Assembly (NCBI GenBank): GCA_006969385.1
Contig: CP030884.1
Location: forward strand, 1,798,001 to 1,862,000
Length of the DNA: 64,000 bases
Reading direction: 5' to 3'
Origin: Planctomycetaceae bacterium
Lineage (GTDB): Bacteria > Planctomycetota > Phycisphaerae > UBA1845 > UTPLA1
The notes under the pieces are model-generated. The model worked only from the letters and a program-made list of their open reading frames with translations, was not told the DNA's origin and searched no databases. Below are positions 49,475-58,281 of this stretch, piece by piece. Positions within the stretch are counted from its first letter, which is position 1, and each line of letters opens with the position of its first letter. A program made the translations under genes and the position numbers.

Positions 49475-49677
49475 TTGACACTTGGCATAGGGGTGACCAA
49501 GATCAGGCCCAAATCGGTGCAAAACATGTGCTATATGTGGTACATGCGCCGATTTGAAGAACGCGCGCAACATCTTGATATTGCTATAGGTTATGCCTAG
49601 GTCGCGAGTTAGCGATTTGACAGCATATCTTGCTCATAACCCGGAGGTCGGAGGTTCGAGTCCTCCCCCAGCTAGTT
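49475..49677 (+). repeat. 204-bp direct repeat, copy 2, ending in a tRNA 3' half
   Basis: Second copy of the 36040-36243 repeat. The antisense frame is again open (ARYAVKSLTRDLGITYSNIK, then LRAFFKSAHVPHIAHVL). Downstream of this copy, but not of copy 1, lies a strong terminator at 49720, as expected if this tRNA half kept the original chromosomal flank. Confidence 0.85.
49632..49674 (+). tRNA. tRNA-Met(CAT) 3'-half remnant, candidate attachment site
   Basis: GCTCATAACCCGG, then variable loop and T-arm (GGAGG-TTCGAGT-CCTCC), ending CCCAGCTA. The 5' half is absent here too. It differs from copy 1 in a single acceptor-stem base. Confidence 0.75.
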
Positions 49678-49719
49678 CAACGGTCGTTGCGAAACCGCGC
49701 GACCCACAGGTTAATGACC

Positions 49720-49755
49720 AACGCCGAGAGTTTCGCTCTTGGCGTTTTTGTTTTT
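49720..49755 (+). terminator. Rho-independent terminator behind the tRNA remnant
   Basis: AACGCCGAGAG pairs with CTCTTGGCGTT (one G-T pair) around TTTCG, then TTTGTTTTT. It lies 46 bases after the tRNA 3' end and probably terminated the original tRNA transcript. Confidence 0.9.
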
Positions 49756-50119
49756 ACGCCAGTGTTAGAAAGAACTTACGCGGTGACTTCTCACGAGAGG
49801 TCTCGGTTCAAAAGTCGCGCGCGACATCGTTCACGGGAGTATTCGCGATTTTTGGCGACGGCGCGCCAGAGCTCTCGGTGTCTCTGCACGATTTTTCGTT
49901 CGGGTTATGAGGGGGTTGGGTTCGGCGAGATGTCTGGACCGCAATCAGAACAGATTGAACCGCCATCAATCAATCGGAGACAATCCGATTGATAATTGGC
50001 TCCATGGTGGCCTAGGTTGGTACCCCAATCTGGGGTCTCGATTAATATCTACGAGTTTCGTCGCAATCTTGCGATCACGCAGGAATAGATCGTAATCCGT
50101 CTTCGGAGTGCCGACATAG
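49756..50119. other. Intergenic stretch without a supportable gene
   Basis: About 360 bases. The open frames here overlap the tRNA remnant or lack any motif. I see nothing that can be called. Confidence 0.5.
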
Positions 50120-50670
50120 GTCACTCCGCCCTACGACTACATGGGCCCGCGCATACGGACGTTTGTTGAAGCGCAGAACGACTTTGCACAGCAGGGCCGA
50201 ACGCCGGGGGGGACAACCCAGAGCGACACGCATTACGTGTACGACGGTTGGAACATGGTGCTGGAGTTGGATGGCGAAGATAGCAGCGCGATCGTGAAGA
50301 AGTATGCGTGGGACCTGGATGTCTTGGGCAGCTTCCAAGGTGCCGGTGGATTGTTGGCGTGCGAAGCCTTAAAGGATGTGGCCGACGCCAATGATGATGA
50401 GCAGTGTGTGTATGCGAACGACGGTAACGGTAATGTGATGGCGCTGACGGATTCGGCACAGAACCAGAGGACGTTTGTCTACGATGGTGCCGAGTTGGCG
50501 CGTTAGACTACAACCGGTACGGTAATTTGTTGGCAGCGACGGGTGCCGAGGCCGATGCCAATCTCTATCGCTTCAGCACCAATCCGTAGAGTTCGGTGAC
50601 GGAGTTGTTTTACTACGGCTATCGCTGGTATCACGTGGATTGGGCGCGAGGTCACACCCATATCGGATAA
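50120..50670 (+). pseudogene. RHS-repeat core fragment, frameshifted
   Basis: The first frame reads YVYDGWNMVLELDGEDSSAI, VKKYAWDLDVLGSFQGAGG and DGNGNVMALTDS, typical YD repeats and the RHS core. At the TAG at 50504 the reading moves to another frame: DYNRYGNLLAATGAEADANL, YRFSTNP, stop (TAG 50587), then TELFYYGYRWYHVDWAR, close to the RHS-associated core ending. At least one frameshift and one nonsense codon, with no start and no upstream barrel, mark it as a remnant of a large RHS protein or of an RHS toxin cassette. No toxin tip follows. Confidence 0.8.
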
Positions 50671-50714
50671 AAAATGGCGTTCGACAGGAACAGGCTTGCT
50701 CCCTATCGAACGCC
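50668..50714 (-). terminator. Rho-independent terminator for the PA-like gene
   Basis: Read on the minus strand, GGCGTTCGATAGG pairs with CCTGTCGAACGCC (one mismatch) and is followed by ATTTTTT. It lies 45 bases beyond the stop at 50759. Confidence 0.85.
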
Positions 50715-50758
50715 GTATCGATTTATCAACAACGCAATTGGTTGTTAAATCGCGAAAT

Positions 50759-53700
50759 CTAATTTCCTGGCAGACTCGCGTTGTTTGCTTCGTTAAACAA
50801 CGCGTTAATCTCTACCTCCACCAAAGCTCGATCGAATGCACGCACGTCGTCAATTCGGCCTTGGTATGGACTGCCATTGGTATCCTGTGCTGCCGGTACC
50901 GGGCCGAAGCCGTTATTCTCGCCGACGATCTGCCAGTTGGCCGCTGGATTCGGGTTGGTAAAGACTACGCCCGGCACCACCAAGTCGCCGCCGACTTGCT
51001 GCACCAAACTTACTCCCGGCATGCCGAGGTTCGCTCCGTCGCCGCGATACAATCGAATGCGCGAATCGTTGCCCTCGCGCCGCACCGTCGCGGCGTAGAA
51101 CGTCCAATCGCTTTGCGTTGCATCCGTCGGACAACCCGACAGGCCGGCGGTCTGCGTTGGGATACTCGGTCCGTTATCGGAGATCGTGTGATAGCTGCCG
51201 CCCCCATCGCGGACGGTAAACCCAATGTCACCCGAGTCTACAAAAAGCGCGGTGAAGCCGACTTGGCCAAAGACAATTCCTTGGCGATTATTGCCGTCCG
51301 GCAGCACCCATGCCGCCAACGTAAACCCTTCGGCACCCGGAGCTGGAATCGGCGGCAACGACACGCCGGCGTAACCAGCTGACCCCTGATCGATCACCTG
51401 ATCTTGCGACAAGCAAAACGCTGCCGGTGTGGAACCGAATCGATTATTATGGTCGAACACATAATTCGTCGGTCGTGTACCGTTGAGACCGTTTGGCCCC
51501 GCATCATTCACGACGTTATTAACGCTCGCGTCATCGTTCATCGGATAAAACGCCAACAGCCCGACAGTTGGGAACGTAATATCAACCGGGAAGTCGGTCG
51601 TCGACACAGCACCGCGCACATCCGTCGCCGTGACTGTGATCATGCTCACATTCTGCGTGGAATAGATATGCGTAATGTTGACTATCACATCCGACGAACC
51701 CATGCCGCCGATCACGTCCATCTGATTGTCGCCCCAGTCGATGACGACCGACTCGATCGCATCCACATCGCAGCGCCCGCCATTGAAGTCGGTCAACATT
51801 TCAGACACGCTGCCGCTCAGCGTTACTTCACTGCCGGAAATATCCGTTGAAGCCATCAACATGATCACCGGCGGCAAGTTGTCTGGGTCGAGCGGGCATC
51901 GATCGTCACCATCGAGTAGGCCATCGCCATCGGTATCCGGATCTTTCGGGTTCGTGCGCGCCGAGAATTCATCCTCGTCGTCGAGAAAATCCCCATCGAC
52001 ATTGACGCGCGTGGGGTCGGGGAAAACATGCTTCAACGGCTGGCCAGCTACCAGGACATCCCAGCCTTCGCGAATTTCGAAGTAATCGCCCAAATTATCA
52101 AAGTCCGTATCCGGCTCGGTGTCGGAACACGAATACATAAACTCTTCGCGCTTGTACACACCGTCATCATCGCGGTCTTCGGTGTAAACCAGCGAGATCG
52201 ACTGCGCCGCGTTCAGCGTGATATCCTGAAAATTCACGCTGCCATCGCTCGTGTCCGGTGCGGTACCAAACACCACCCAAAAGCCATCGGGATCGGCCAC
52301 CGGGTCGGTTTCCACATCGCGCACCTTTGTCAACACATCGACGCCATTGGGGAAACTGAGCGTATCGGTCGAACCCGTGCGCGGCATCGTTTCAAAATCG
52401 ATCTGCAGAATCTTGTTTAGCACTTCGCCAATCGAAATACCGGAAGCCGTGCCGTCGGTGTTTCGTGCAACTTCCGTCGCAACGCGATAGGTCTCGATCG
52501 GTCGATCGATTCCAAAGTCGAGCACGATCGTCGCCGTGCGCGCGTTGGTCACGTCGTTCAGAAACGCAAAGTTAAGACCATCGGCATCGAGCAAATCGAA
52601 CGCAGCAATATCCAGCAACAACGCGCTCGGGTCAGCCATCAGATCGAGTATCTGTTGACCGCCGATACTGCCGACATCCGTCGAAAACGTAAGCACGCCG
52701 GTTTCATCAAACGCCGCCAGCGTCAACTGACTTACCGGCGGGCGCAACGTCGTGATCGGTCGGAAGCCGTCGCGCGCCTGCTGATCGATAAGCAACCCCG
52801 AGACCACAAGGTTTTGCAACGTGAAGGCCACGTTGCCTTCGTTGATTACCTTGATGCCCGCCGTGATCGTGCCGCCATTGATCGTCGAACTCTGCGTTTG
52901 CATTTCTTCCTGAATTTGCAGGAACGAGTTTTGCACTTCTTCCGTCGATTCTTCCGTCCAAGACGTCGAGCCGCCCTCGGTGAATCCTTGCGTTGCCGAG
53001 AACCCAACTTCCACCTCAAACTGCGGCCCCGGCGGCGTACCCGCCACGCCGCCCGACGCACTGATCGACTGGGTAAATTCGAGCGAGTTTTCCCATGTCG
53101 ATTCGTTCGTGTTGCTCGACGTAGACGCTTCCGATTCGACCAAGCCGTATTGTTGGCCGTCGGTGATCGATGTGCCCTGAGCCAATTCGATATCGAGCGT
53201 CAACGTCATCTCGCCGACGAAGTCGACTTTCAGCTTCGGCACGTCGGCAATCAGCGGACTGCGGAACGGATGGGCAAACTCGTCGTAATCTGTCACGCCA
53301 TCGCCGTCGGTATCGTCGTAGATCGGAGACGTACCGCCATAAAACAAATTGCCGCCGTCATCAAATACCTCAACCAACTCGGCACCGTCGAACAGCGCCG
53401 CATTGGGCGGCAGCGTGCCATCGGGCCCGCGTGCATCACCGTCGGTGTCTACACTCACCGGACTCGTGAGCAGCCGATTCCATTCGTCGTCGTCGTCGAG
53501 ATCGTCGCCATCGGTATCGCGACTGTTCGGGTCGGTCGAAATCAGGAACTCGGTCATATCGTCAAGATTGTCTTCGTCGGTATCGGCATTGAACGGGTCG
53601 CTAAAGACCGTACGACGAACGAGATTGCCGCCATTGTTACCGAATCCGAATCCGAATTGATCGATCGCGATCTCATAACCGGCGACCTCGAGCGTATCGG

Positions 53701-54421
53701 GCAAGCCGTCGAAGTCGCTATCAACGCCGCCATCTTCGGGAATGATGAAATATGTAAAGCCGCCCGCCAACGTCGCTTCATCACCATTCGGGTTCAGCAC
53801 GCGCAAATCGACGGCCCCTTCATTACCCGACGGCACCCGCGCGTTCAGTAGCTGGGCACTGAAAAACTGCACATCGGTCGCAGGTTTGTTGGCGAAGAAT
53901 ACGCTGGTCGCGGCGGTAAACGCCGTGCCTTCAATCGTGACGATCGAACCACCGCCGACTGGCCCTGTCGGCAGTTCGACCGATGTAATCGACAACGGGG
54001 TCGGCATTGGCGCGGGCTGCGCGGCGGGCTCTTCAAACGTAAATGCCTCTGGGAACAATTGAATCTCGTTGTCGTCATCTAGGATGACGACATCGACCAC
54101 ACCGGCCGGATGTGCCGGTGTCGTCACCTGGATCACATTCTCATTAATGATGGTGAGCTCGGCCGCCGCCTGATCGCCGAACAACACCGCCGACGATGCC
54201 GAGAAGTTGCCACCGATAATTGTCACCTCGGTCCCCCCCGCAATCGGCCCGTTGGAAGGCACAATCGAGGGTCGTTCGAACGGCAGTTGCACCTGACAGG
54301 TCGATGCCGTTGAAGCCCACAACGCTGCGGCTGCCAGGCTGCAAACCAGCACATTCTTAAGAACGCCCGCAACGAACTGCGGCGTCGAGTTAACACGAGT
54401 TGCCTTGTTTGTTTTCGCCAT
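50759..54421 (-). CDS. Secreted protective-antigen-like protein with IPT, TSP3, PKD and LamG domains
   Basis: The 1220-residue product has a signal peptide to about residue 41 (start ATG 54421, GGAG upstream). Two IPT/TIG domains span about 51-129 and 143-226. Residues 235-385 are calcium repeats opening with DSDFDGLPDTLEVAGYEIAI, very close to the DTDNDGIPDSLEVNGY of anthrax protective antigen (recalled, not searched). Residues about 386-675 follow the antigen's pore domain in order: SPLIADVPKLKVDF, a Ser/Thr/Asn-rich segment with alternating pattern (SEASTSSNTNESTWENS), TAGIKVINEGNVAFTLQNLV, and ARTATIVLDFG followed by ETYRVATEV. TSP3 repeats (745-850), a PKD domain (850-950, VIDWGD) and a LamG-like C-terminus (953-1213) follow. 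A role as an oligomeric membrane-binding or pore-forming protein is inference; no enzymatic toxin partner is nearby. Confidence 0.8.
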   Translation of the reverse strand: MAKTNKATRVNSTPQFVAGVLKNVLVCSLAAAALWASTASTCQVQLPFERPSIVPSNGPIAGGTEVTIIGGNFSASSAVLFGDQAAAELTIINENVIQVTTPAHPAGVVDVVILDDDNEIQLFPEAFTFEEPAAQPAPMPTPLSITSVELPTGPVGGGSIVTIEGTAFTAATSVFFANKPATDVQFFSAQLLNARVPSGNEGAVDLRVLNPNGDEATLAGGFTYFIIPEDGGVDSDFDGLPDTLEVAGYEIAIDQFGFGFGNNGGNLVRRTVFSDPFNADTDEDNLDDMTEFLISTDPNSRDTDGDDLDDDDEWNRLLTSPVSVDTDGDARGPDGTLPPNAALFDGAELVEVFDDGGNLFYGGTSPIYDDTDGDGVTDYDEFAHPFRSPLIADVPKLKVDFVGEMTLTLDIELAQGTSITDGQQYGLVESEASTSSNTNESTWENSLEFTQSISASGGVAGTPPGPQFEVEVGFSATQGFTEGGSTSWTEESTEEVQNSFLQIQEEMQTQSSTINGGTITAGIKVINEGNVAFTLQNLVVSGLLIDQQARDGFRPITTLRPPVSQLTLAAFDETGVLTFSTDVGSIGGQQILDLMADPSALLLDIAAFDLLDADGLNFAFLNDVTNARTATIVLDFGIDRPIETYRVATEVARNTDGTASGISIGEVLNKILQIDFETMPRTGSTDTLSFPNGVDVLTKVRDVETDPVADPDGFWVVFGTAPDTSDGSVNFQDITLNAAQSISLVYTEDRDDDGVYKREEFMYSCSDTEPDTDFDNLGDYFEIREGWDVLVAGQPLKHVFPDPTRVNVDGDFLDDEDEFSARTNPKDPDTDGDGLLDGDDRCPLDPDNLPPVIMLMASTDISGSEVTLSGSVSEMLTDFNGGRCDVDAIESVVIDWGDNQMDVIGGMGSSDVIVNITHIYSTQNVSMITVTATDVRGAVSTTDFPVDITFPTVGLLAFYPMNDDASVNNVVNDAGPNGLNGTRPTNYVFDHNNRFGSTPAAFCLSQDQVIDQGSAGYAGVSLPPIPAPGAEGFTLAAWVLPDGNNRQGIVFGQVGFTALFVDSGDIGFTVRDGGGSYHTISDNGPSIPTQTAGLSGCPTDATQSDWTFYAATVRREGNDSRIRLYRGDGANLGMPGVSLVQQVGGDLVVPGVVFTNPNPAANWQIVGENNGFGPVPAAQDTNGSPYQGRIDDVRAFDRALVEVEINALFNEANNASLPGN

Positions 54422-54670
54422 TGCAAATCTCCAAAACGCTTCCCATTCGAGCGTGATTCGTTGCCTGCCTCGCCCGCCGCCCCCACGGCCTGCGTCATCG
54501 ACCGCGACAGAAATGCCGAATGCGGACGAGCTCTAGAAAGACCTGCGGAATTCGGCGCGGGCGCGCCTGAAATTCATTAGAATGGCCCGGGGAAATATGC
54601 CGAAAACGCTATTTGAGGGTGATGAAGCGACGATTATCAGCCGCGCCTCAGCTCTCTCGCGGACCACTGA

Positions 54671-55255
54671 ATGGACTCTGACAAAGCCGACACCCAAATG
54701 CTGCTCACCCGCATCGGTCGAGGTGACACCGCCGCCAAAGGCCAGCTGCTCGAATCGCTCTATCGAGAGTTGCGCACCATCGCGCAACGGCTCTTGGCGC
54801 GCGAGCGCGGCGATCATTTATTGCAACCCACGGCCTTGGTGCATGAAGTGTTTTTGAGAATGGTCGACCAGACCTCGATTTCTGTGAACGACTCGACCCA
54901 CTTCAAGGCCGTCGCGGCCAGATCGATGCGGCAGGTGCTTGTCGACTTCGCACGCAGCGAGGGTGCCGACAAGCGCGGCGGCGGGTTTAATCGCCTCACC
55001 CTGACAGGGGCCGCCATCGCCGAAGCGGCGAAAAATGTGAACGCGATTGACTTGATGGCGCTCGAAGACGCGCTCGTCGCCCTGGCGGCCATGGATGAGC
55101 GCAAAGCACACGTCGTAGAGCTTCGCTTTTTTGGTGGACTTAGCATCGAGGAAGCAGCCGCCGAATTGGGCGTTGCCCGTGCCACAGTTACCGACGATTG
55201 GCGCGTGGCAAAGGCCTGGTTGGCGGCGCGACTTGAGGACGGAGGCGCGGTGTGA
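54671..55255 (+). CDS. ECF sigma factor of the Sigma70_ECF (PF07638) type
   Basis: The 194-residue protein has the hallmarks of the planctomycete/acidobacterial ECF group: LLESLYRELRTIAQRLLARE, then LLQPTALVHEVFLRMVDQ, FKAVAARSMRQVLVDFAR, and region 4 HVVELRFFGGLSIEEAAAEL followed by TVTDDWRVAKAWL. This group differs from the sigma factors at 17435 and 38710. The kinase gene overlaps its last 4 bases (GTGA), so translation is coupled. It diverges from the PA-like gene with 249 bp between the starts. Confidence 0.93.
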   Translation: MDSDKADTQMLLTRIGRGDTAAKGQLLESLYRELRTIAQRLLARERGDHLLQPTALVHEVFLRMVDQTSISVNDSTHFKAVAARSMRQVLVDFARSEGADKRGGGFNRLTLTGAAIAEAAKNVNAIDLMALEDALVALAAMDERKAHVVELRFFGGLSIEEAAAELGVARATVTDDWRVAKAWLAARLEDGGAV

Positions 55256-57870
55256 GTCCCGAACAATTCAAGCGCGTATCCGAATTATTCTTGGAGGTTC
55301 GACAACAGCCGCGCGCCCAGCGCGCCGATTTCCTCGCCAATGCCTGCGCCGACGATGACGCCGTGCACCGTGAAGTCGAGCGCATGCTGCAATTCGATTC
55401 GGAGGAATCGATCGACTCGGGTTCGTTCGTCGTTAGAAGCCCCGGTGTCGACACGATCGAAGACGAGCTATTTCCGCCCGGCTCGCGCATCGGCGAATAC
55501 ACAGTCGTACGCACCCTCGGCACCGGCGGCATGGGCCGCGTGCTCGAAGTGCAACAAGAACGCCCGCGTCGTCATGTCGCCATCAAACTTTTACGCCAGG
55601 ACTTACTCTCCCAGTCGATGCTCAAGCGTTTCGATCATGAAGTGCGCGTGCTTGGCGATATGCAGCACGAAGGCATCGCGCGTATTCATGCCGCCGGCTG
55701 GACCGACACCAAGCCATCTCAACCGTACTTCACGATGGAACTCATCGACGGCGTACCCCTGAATGAATTCGCCGCCCAACGCAAACCCTCGACAAAGACG
55801 CGCTTAACGTTGATCGCCAAAGTCTGCGACGCCGTGCAATACGCCCACCAGCGCGGCGTGATTCATCGCGATCTGAAACCCGCCAACATCATGGTCGATA
55901 CCGATGGCAACCCCAAGGTCGTCGACTTCGGCATCGCGCGCATTACCGACGCCGATCAAGCTGCCAACACGATGCAAACCGTCACCGGCCAACTCATCGG
56001 CACGCTGCCATACATGAGCCCCGAGCAAATTGCCGGTGACCCGGCCAAAGTCGATAGCCGCACCGATGTTTATTCGCTCGGCGTGATTTTGTACGAGCTG
56101 CTCTCGGGCGAAATGCCGCACGACCTCACCAATACATCACTGCCCGAAGCGGCGCGCTTGGTGCAGGAAACCGGCATCACGCGCCTCGGCACCCACGACC
56201 GCACGTTGCGCGGCGACATCGAAACGATCGTCGCCAAAGCGCTAGAAAAAGAACCCGAACGGCGCTATTCCTCGGCCAGCGAGCTGGCCGCCGACCTTCG
56301 CCGCTACCTTTCCGATCAACCGATTGTCGCGCGGCCGCCCAGCGCGATCTATCAGCTTAGAAAATTCGCGCGGCGGCATCGCGCCCTCGCCGCAGCTGGC
56401 ATTATTGCGTTTTTTGCCATGGTAAGCGCAACCGTCGTCGCGTCGGTGTATGCCATCCGCACCGATCGCGCAAATAAAGAAGCGCAACGGCAAACCGAAA
56501 TCGCCGCCGCTATTAATCGATTCTTAAACGAAGACCTGCTCGCCGCCGTCAGCCCCAGCGCTTCGCGTGAAGCAGGTCGTGGCCGCGATGTTGCAATGGC
56601 CGACGTACTCGCCGAAGCCGCGCGCCGCATTGAAACTGCCAGCGCCCCCGGCGGCGCGTTGGCAGACAAGCCGGAGGTGGAAGCCGCGATTCGAGCCACC
56701 ATCGGGCGCACTTTTTACGCGCTCGGAGATGCAGAGACGGCCTATCCGCAGCTTCAGAAATGCTACGATATCCGCAAAGCCCACTTACCCATCGGTGATG
56801 TTGAAACATTGCAAGCCGCAGTGGATCTCGGCGGCGCGCTCTACCAATTGACGCGCCTGGACGACGCCGATGCGCTGTATCAGGACGCGCTTGCCACGGC
56901 AAGACCCGTGTTGGGCGACGATCACGCCGTCGTACTCGATGCGGAATTACGCTACGCGAATCTGATATGGCGGCGGCGCGATTTCGATCACGCGTTGGAG
57001 CTTTTTCAACACATCTACGATGTGCGCAGTCGCAATCCGCATATCGACACCGACCAGCTAGATAACGCACAACTTAGTATCGCGATGATTTATAGCGGTA
57101 AAGGTGAATACGATAAGGCCGAGCCCATTTTTCGCGCTGCGCTTCAGCGCAAGATTGAAACAATCGGCAAGGATCACCCGGTAACGCTACGCGTAGCCAA
57201 CAATCTCGGCGCCGTCTTACTGCGGTCCGAGCAATACGAAGAAGCTGCCGTGCTGCTGCGCGGTGTTTTGAAGGATCGTCGCCGAGTCTTAGGTGCCGAC
57301 CATTACGAAACATTATCAACGTACATCAATCTCGGTTCGATCGTCAGTAGCCTCGGCCAAAAGGAAGAAGCCGCTGAGATTTACCGCAGCGGCTACGAAG
57401 CGTCGCTCGCGAAATACGGCCCCGATCATGGCCGCACACTCACACTGGCATTCGGATTGGCGAATGTTATCAAAGAAATAGGACAAATCGACGAAGCGGA
57501 AGAATTGCTGGCCGACACTATCGAGCGCCGCAAATCGTCCGTCGGTCTAACCCATCCGCGCACGCTGGCGGCGATCTATGGCTTTTTCGAACTACGCCTC
57601 AAACAAGATCGACCGCACGATGCCGAAGCGTTGTTGACGACTGCAATCGACGCCATCCGTGAGACCGGTGAATTGGCGGATTACGATCTTTACATCGAAG
57701 GTCTAATCGACTGTCGATTGAAAATCGGTAAACGCGACGAAGGTTTAGAGCTTGCGGAGGCCTATGTGACCGCCGTAATGACCGCCCGCGGGGAGAGTTC
57801 CGAGCTGGCGCGAGCCGCAGCCCAAAAACTCGCGGCCTGGCGGCAAATTGGCAACTCAGAACCCCGCTGA
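55252..57870 (+). CDS. Membrane Ser/Thr kinase with TPR tail, coupled to ECF sigma factor
   Basis: The 872-residue Hanks-type kinase starts at a GTG that overlaps the sigma stop. An N-terminal region of about 80 residues (ERMLQFDSEE, as in related planctomycete and acidobacterial kinases) precedes the kinase domain (about 83-350) with GTGGMGRVL, VAIK, HRDLKPAN (HRD 205-207) and DFG. A transmembrane helix (IIAFFAMVSATVVASVYAI) follows near residue 390, then at least seven kinesin-light-chain-like TPRs (EAAVLLRGVLKDRRRVLGAD). It probably senses an external signal through the TPR part and controls the sigma factor; this is inferred from coupling. Confidence 0.93.
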   Translation: MSPEQFKRVSELFLEVRQQPRAQRADFLANACADDDAVHREVERMLQFDSEESIDSGSFVVRSPGVDTIEDELFPPGSRIGEYTVVRTLGTGGMGRVLEVQQERPRRHVAIKLLRQDLLSQSMLKRFDHEVRVLGDMQHEGIARIHAAGWTDTKPSQPYFTMELIDGVPLNEFAAQRKPSTKTRLTLIAKVCDAVQYAHQRGVIHRDLKPANIMVDTDGNPKVVDFGIARITDADQAANTMQTVTGQLIGTLPYMSPEQIAGDPAKVDSRTDVYSLGVILYELLSGEMPHDLTNTSLPEAARLVQETGITRLGTHDRTLRGDIETIVAKALEKEPERRYSSASELAADLRRYLSDQPIVARPPSAIYQLRKFARRHRALAAAGIIAFFAMVSATVVASVYAIRTDRANKEAQRQTEIAAAINRFLNEDLLAAVSPSASREAGRGRDVAMADVLAEAARRIETASAPGGALADKPEVEAAIRATIGRTFYALGDAETAYPQLQKCYDIRKAHLPIGDVETLQAAVDLGGALYQLTRLDDADALYQDALATARPVLGDDHAVVLDAELRYANLIWRRRDFDHALELFQHIYDVRSRNPHIDTDQLDNAQLSIAMIYSGKGEYDKAEPIFRAALQRKIETIGKDHPVTLRVANNLGAVLLRSEQYEEAAVLLRGVLKDRRRVLGADHYETLSTYINLGSIVSSLGQKEEAAEIYRSGYEASLAKYGPDHGRTLTLAFGLANVIKEIGQIDEAEELLADTIERRKSSVGLTHPRTLAAIYGFFELRLKQDRPHDAEALLTTAIDAIRETGELADYDLYIEGLIDCRLKIGKRDEGLELAEAYVTAVMTARGESSELARAAAQKLAAWRQIGNSEPR

Positions 57871-58061
57871 CCATGTTCCTTAATCAAAACTGGGACTTAG
57901 TTAAAGAATGGGGTACACGCATAAACCAGATAAAAACCACATGTTGACGTCACGCTTTGAATGCACACCTTTACACGACGAATCCAGCCTGAGTTCAGAC
58001 CGCGACGAGGTGGTTTCGCCGCGTAGTTGACATGTCTCCTCGAAATAAGAGCGTGGCGAGC

Positions 58062-58281
58062 TTCAAAGGAATCCACCCTGATTAACGCGGGCACCTGTGG
58101 CCCGATTAACTGTCAGCAGCCTCGCTTCCTCGTCCTTAGCCGCAAAATTGCTGTGCCTACTTGTGTTGCAGACATCATCATCGGAGCTGCCGCACTGCCC
58201 AACATTAGAGTACACGGTCACGTTGTTTCCGTTAATTTCTGCGCCGGTGGCATCGTCGAGTACGAACTCACACCAGATTGG
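58062..58281 (-). pseudogene. 3' fragment of a secreted-protein gene cut by the IS relic
   Basis: On the minus strand a frame reads EFVLDDATGAEINGNNVTVY, SNVGQCGSSDDDVCN and AKDEEARLLTVN before a TGA at 58062. The Asp/Asn/Gly/Thr-rich composition and Cys pair look like a beta-sandwich of an exported protein rather than chance. Its 5' part is replaced by the truncated IS3 sequence that begins near 58282. I do not recognise the family. Confidence 0.4.

Noticed and set aside
49593..49910. A plus-strand frame whose translation contains LAHNPEVGGSSPPPA
   Set aside because: This is the familiar spurious translation of a tRNA 3' half; the DNA is a tRNA remnant, not a gene.
52655..53851. A 398-codon open frame on the plus strand
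   Set aside because: It lies entirely opposite the PA-like gene. Its translation is Arg/His-rich without any motif, and arises from the Asp/Gly-rich codons of the true gene.
57897..58094. A minus-strand 65-codon gene downstream of the kinase
   Set aside because: No ribosome-binding site or motif. It overlaps, in another frame, the more protein-like fragment at 58062-58281.
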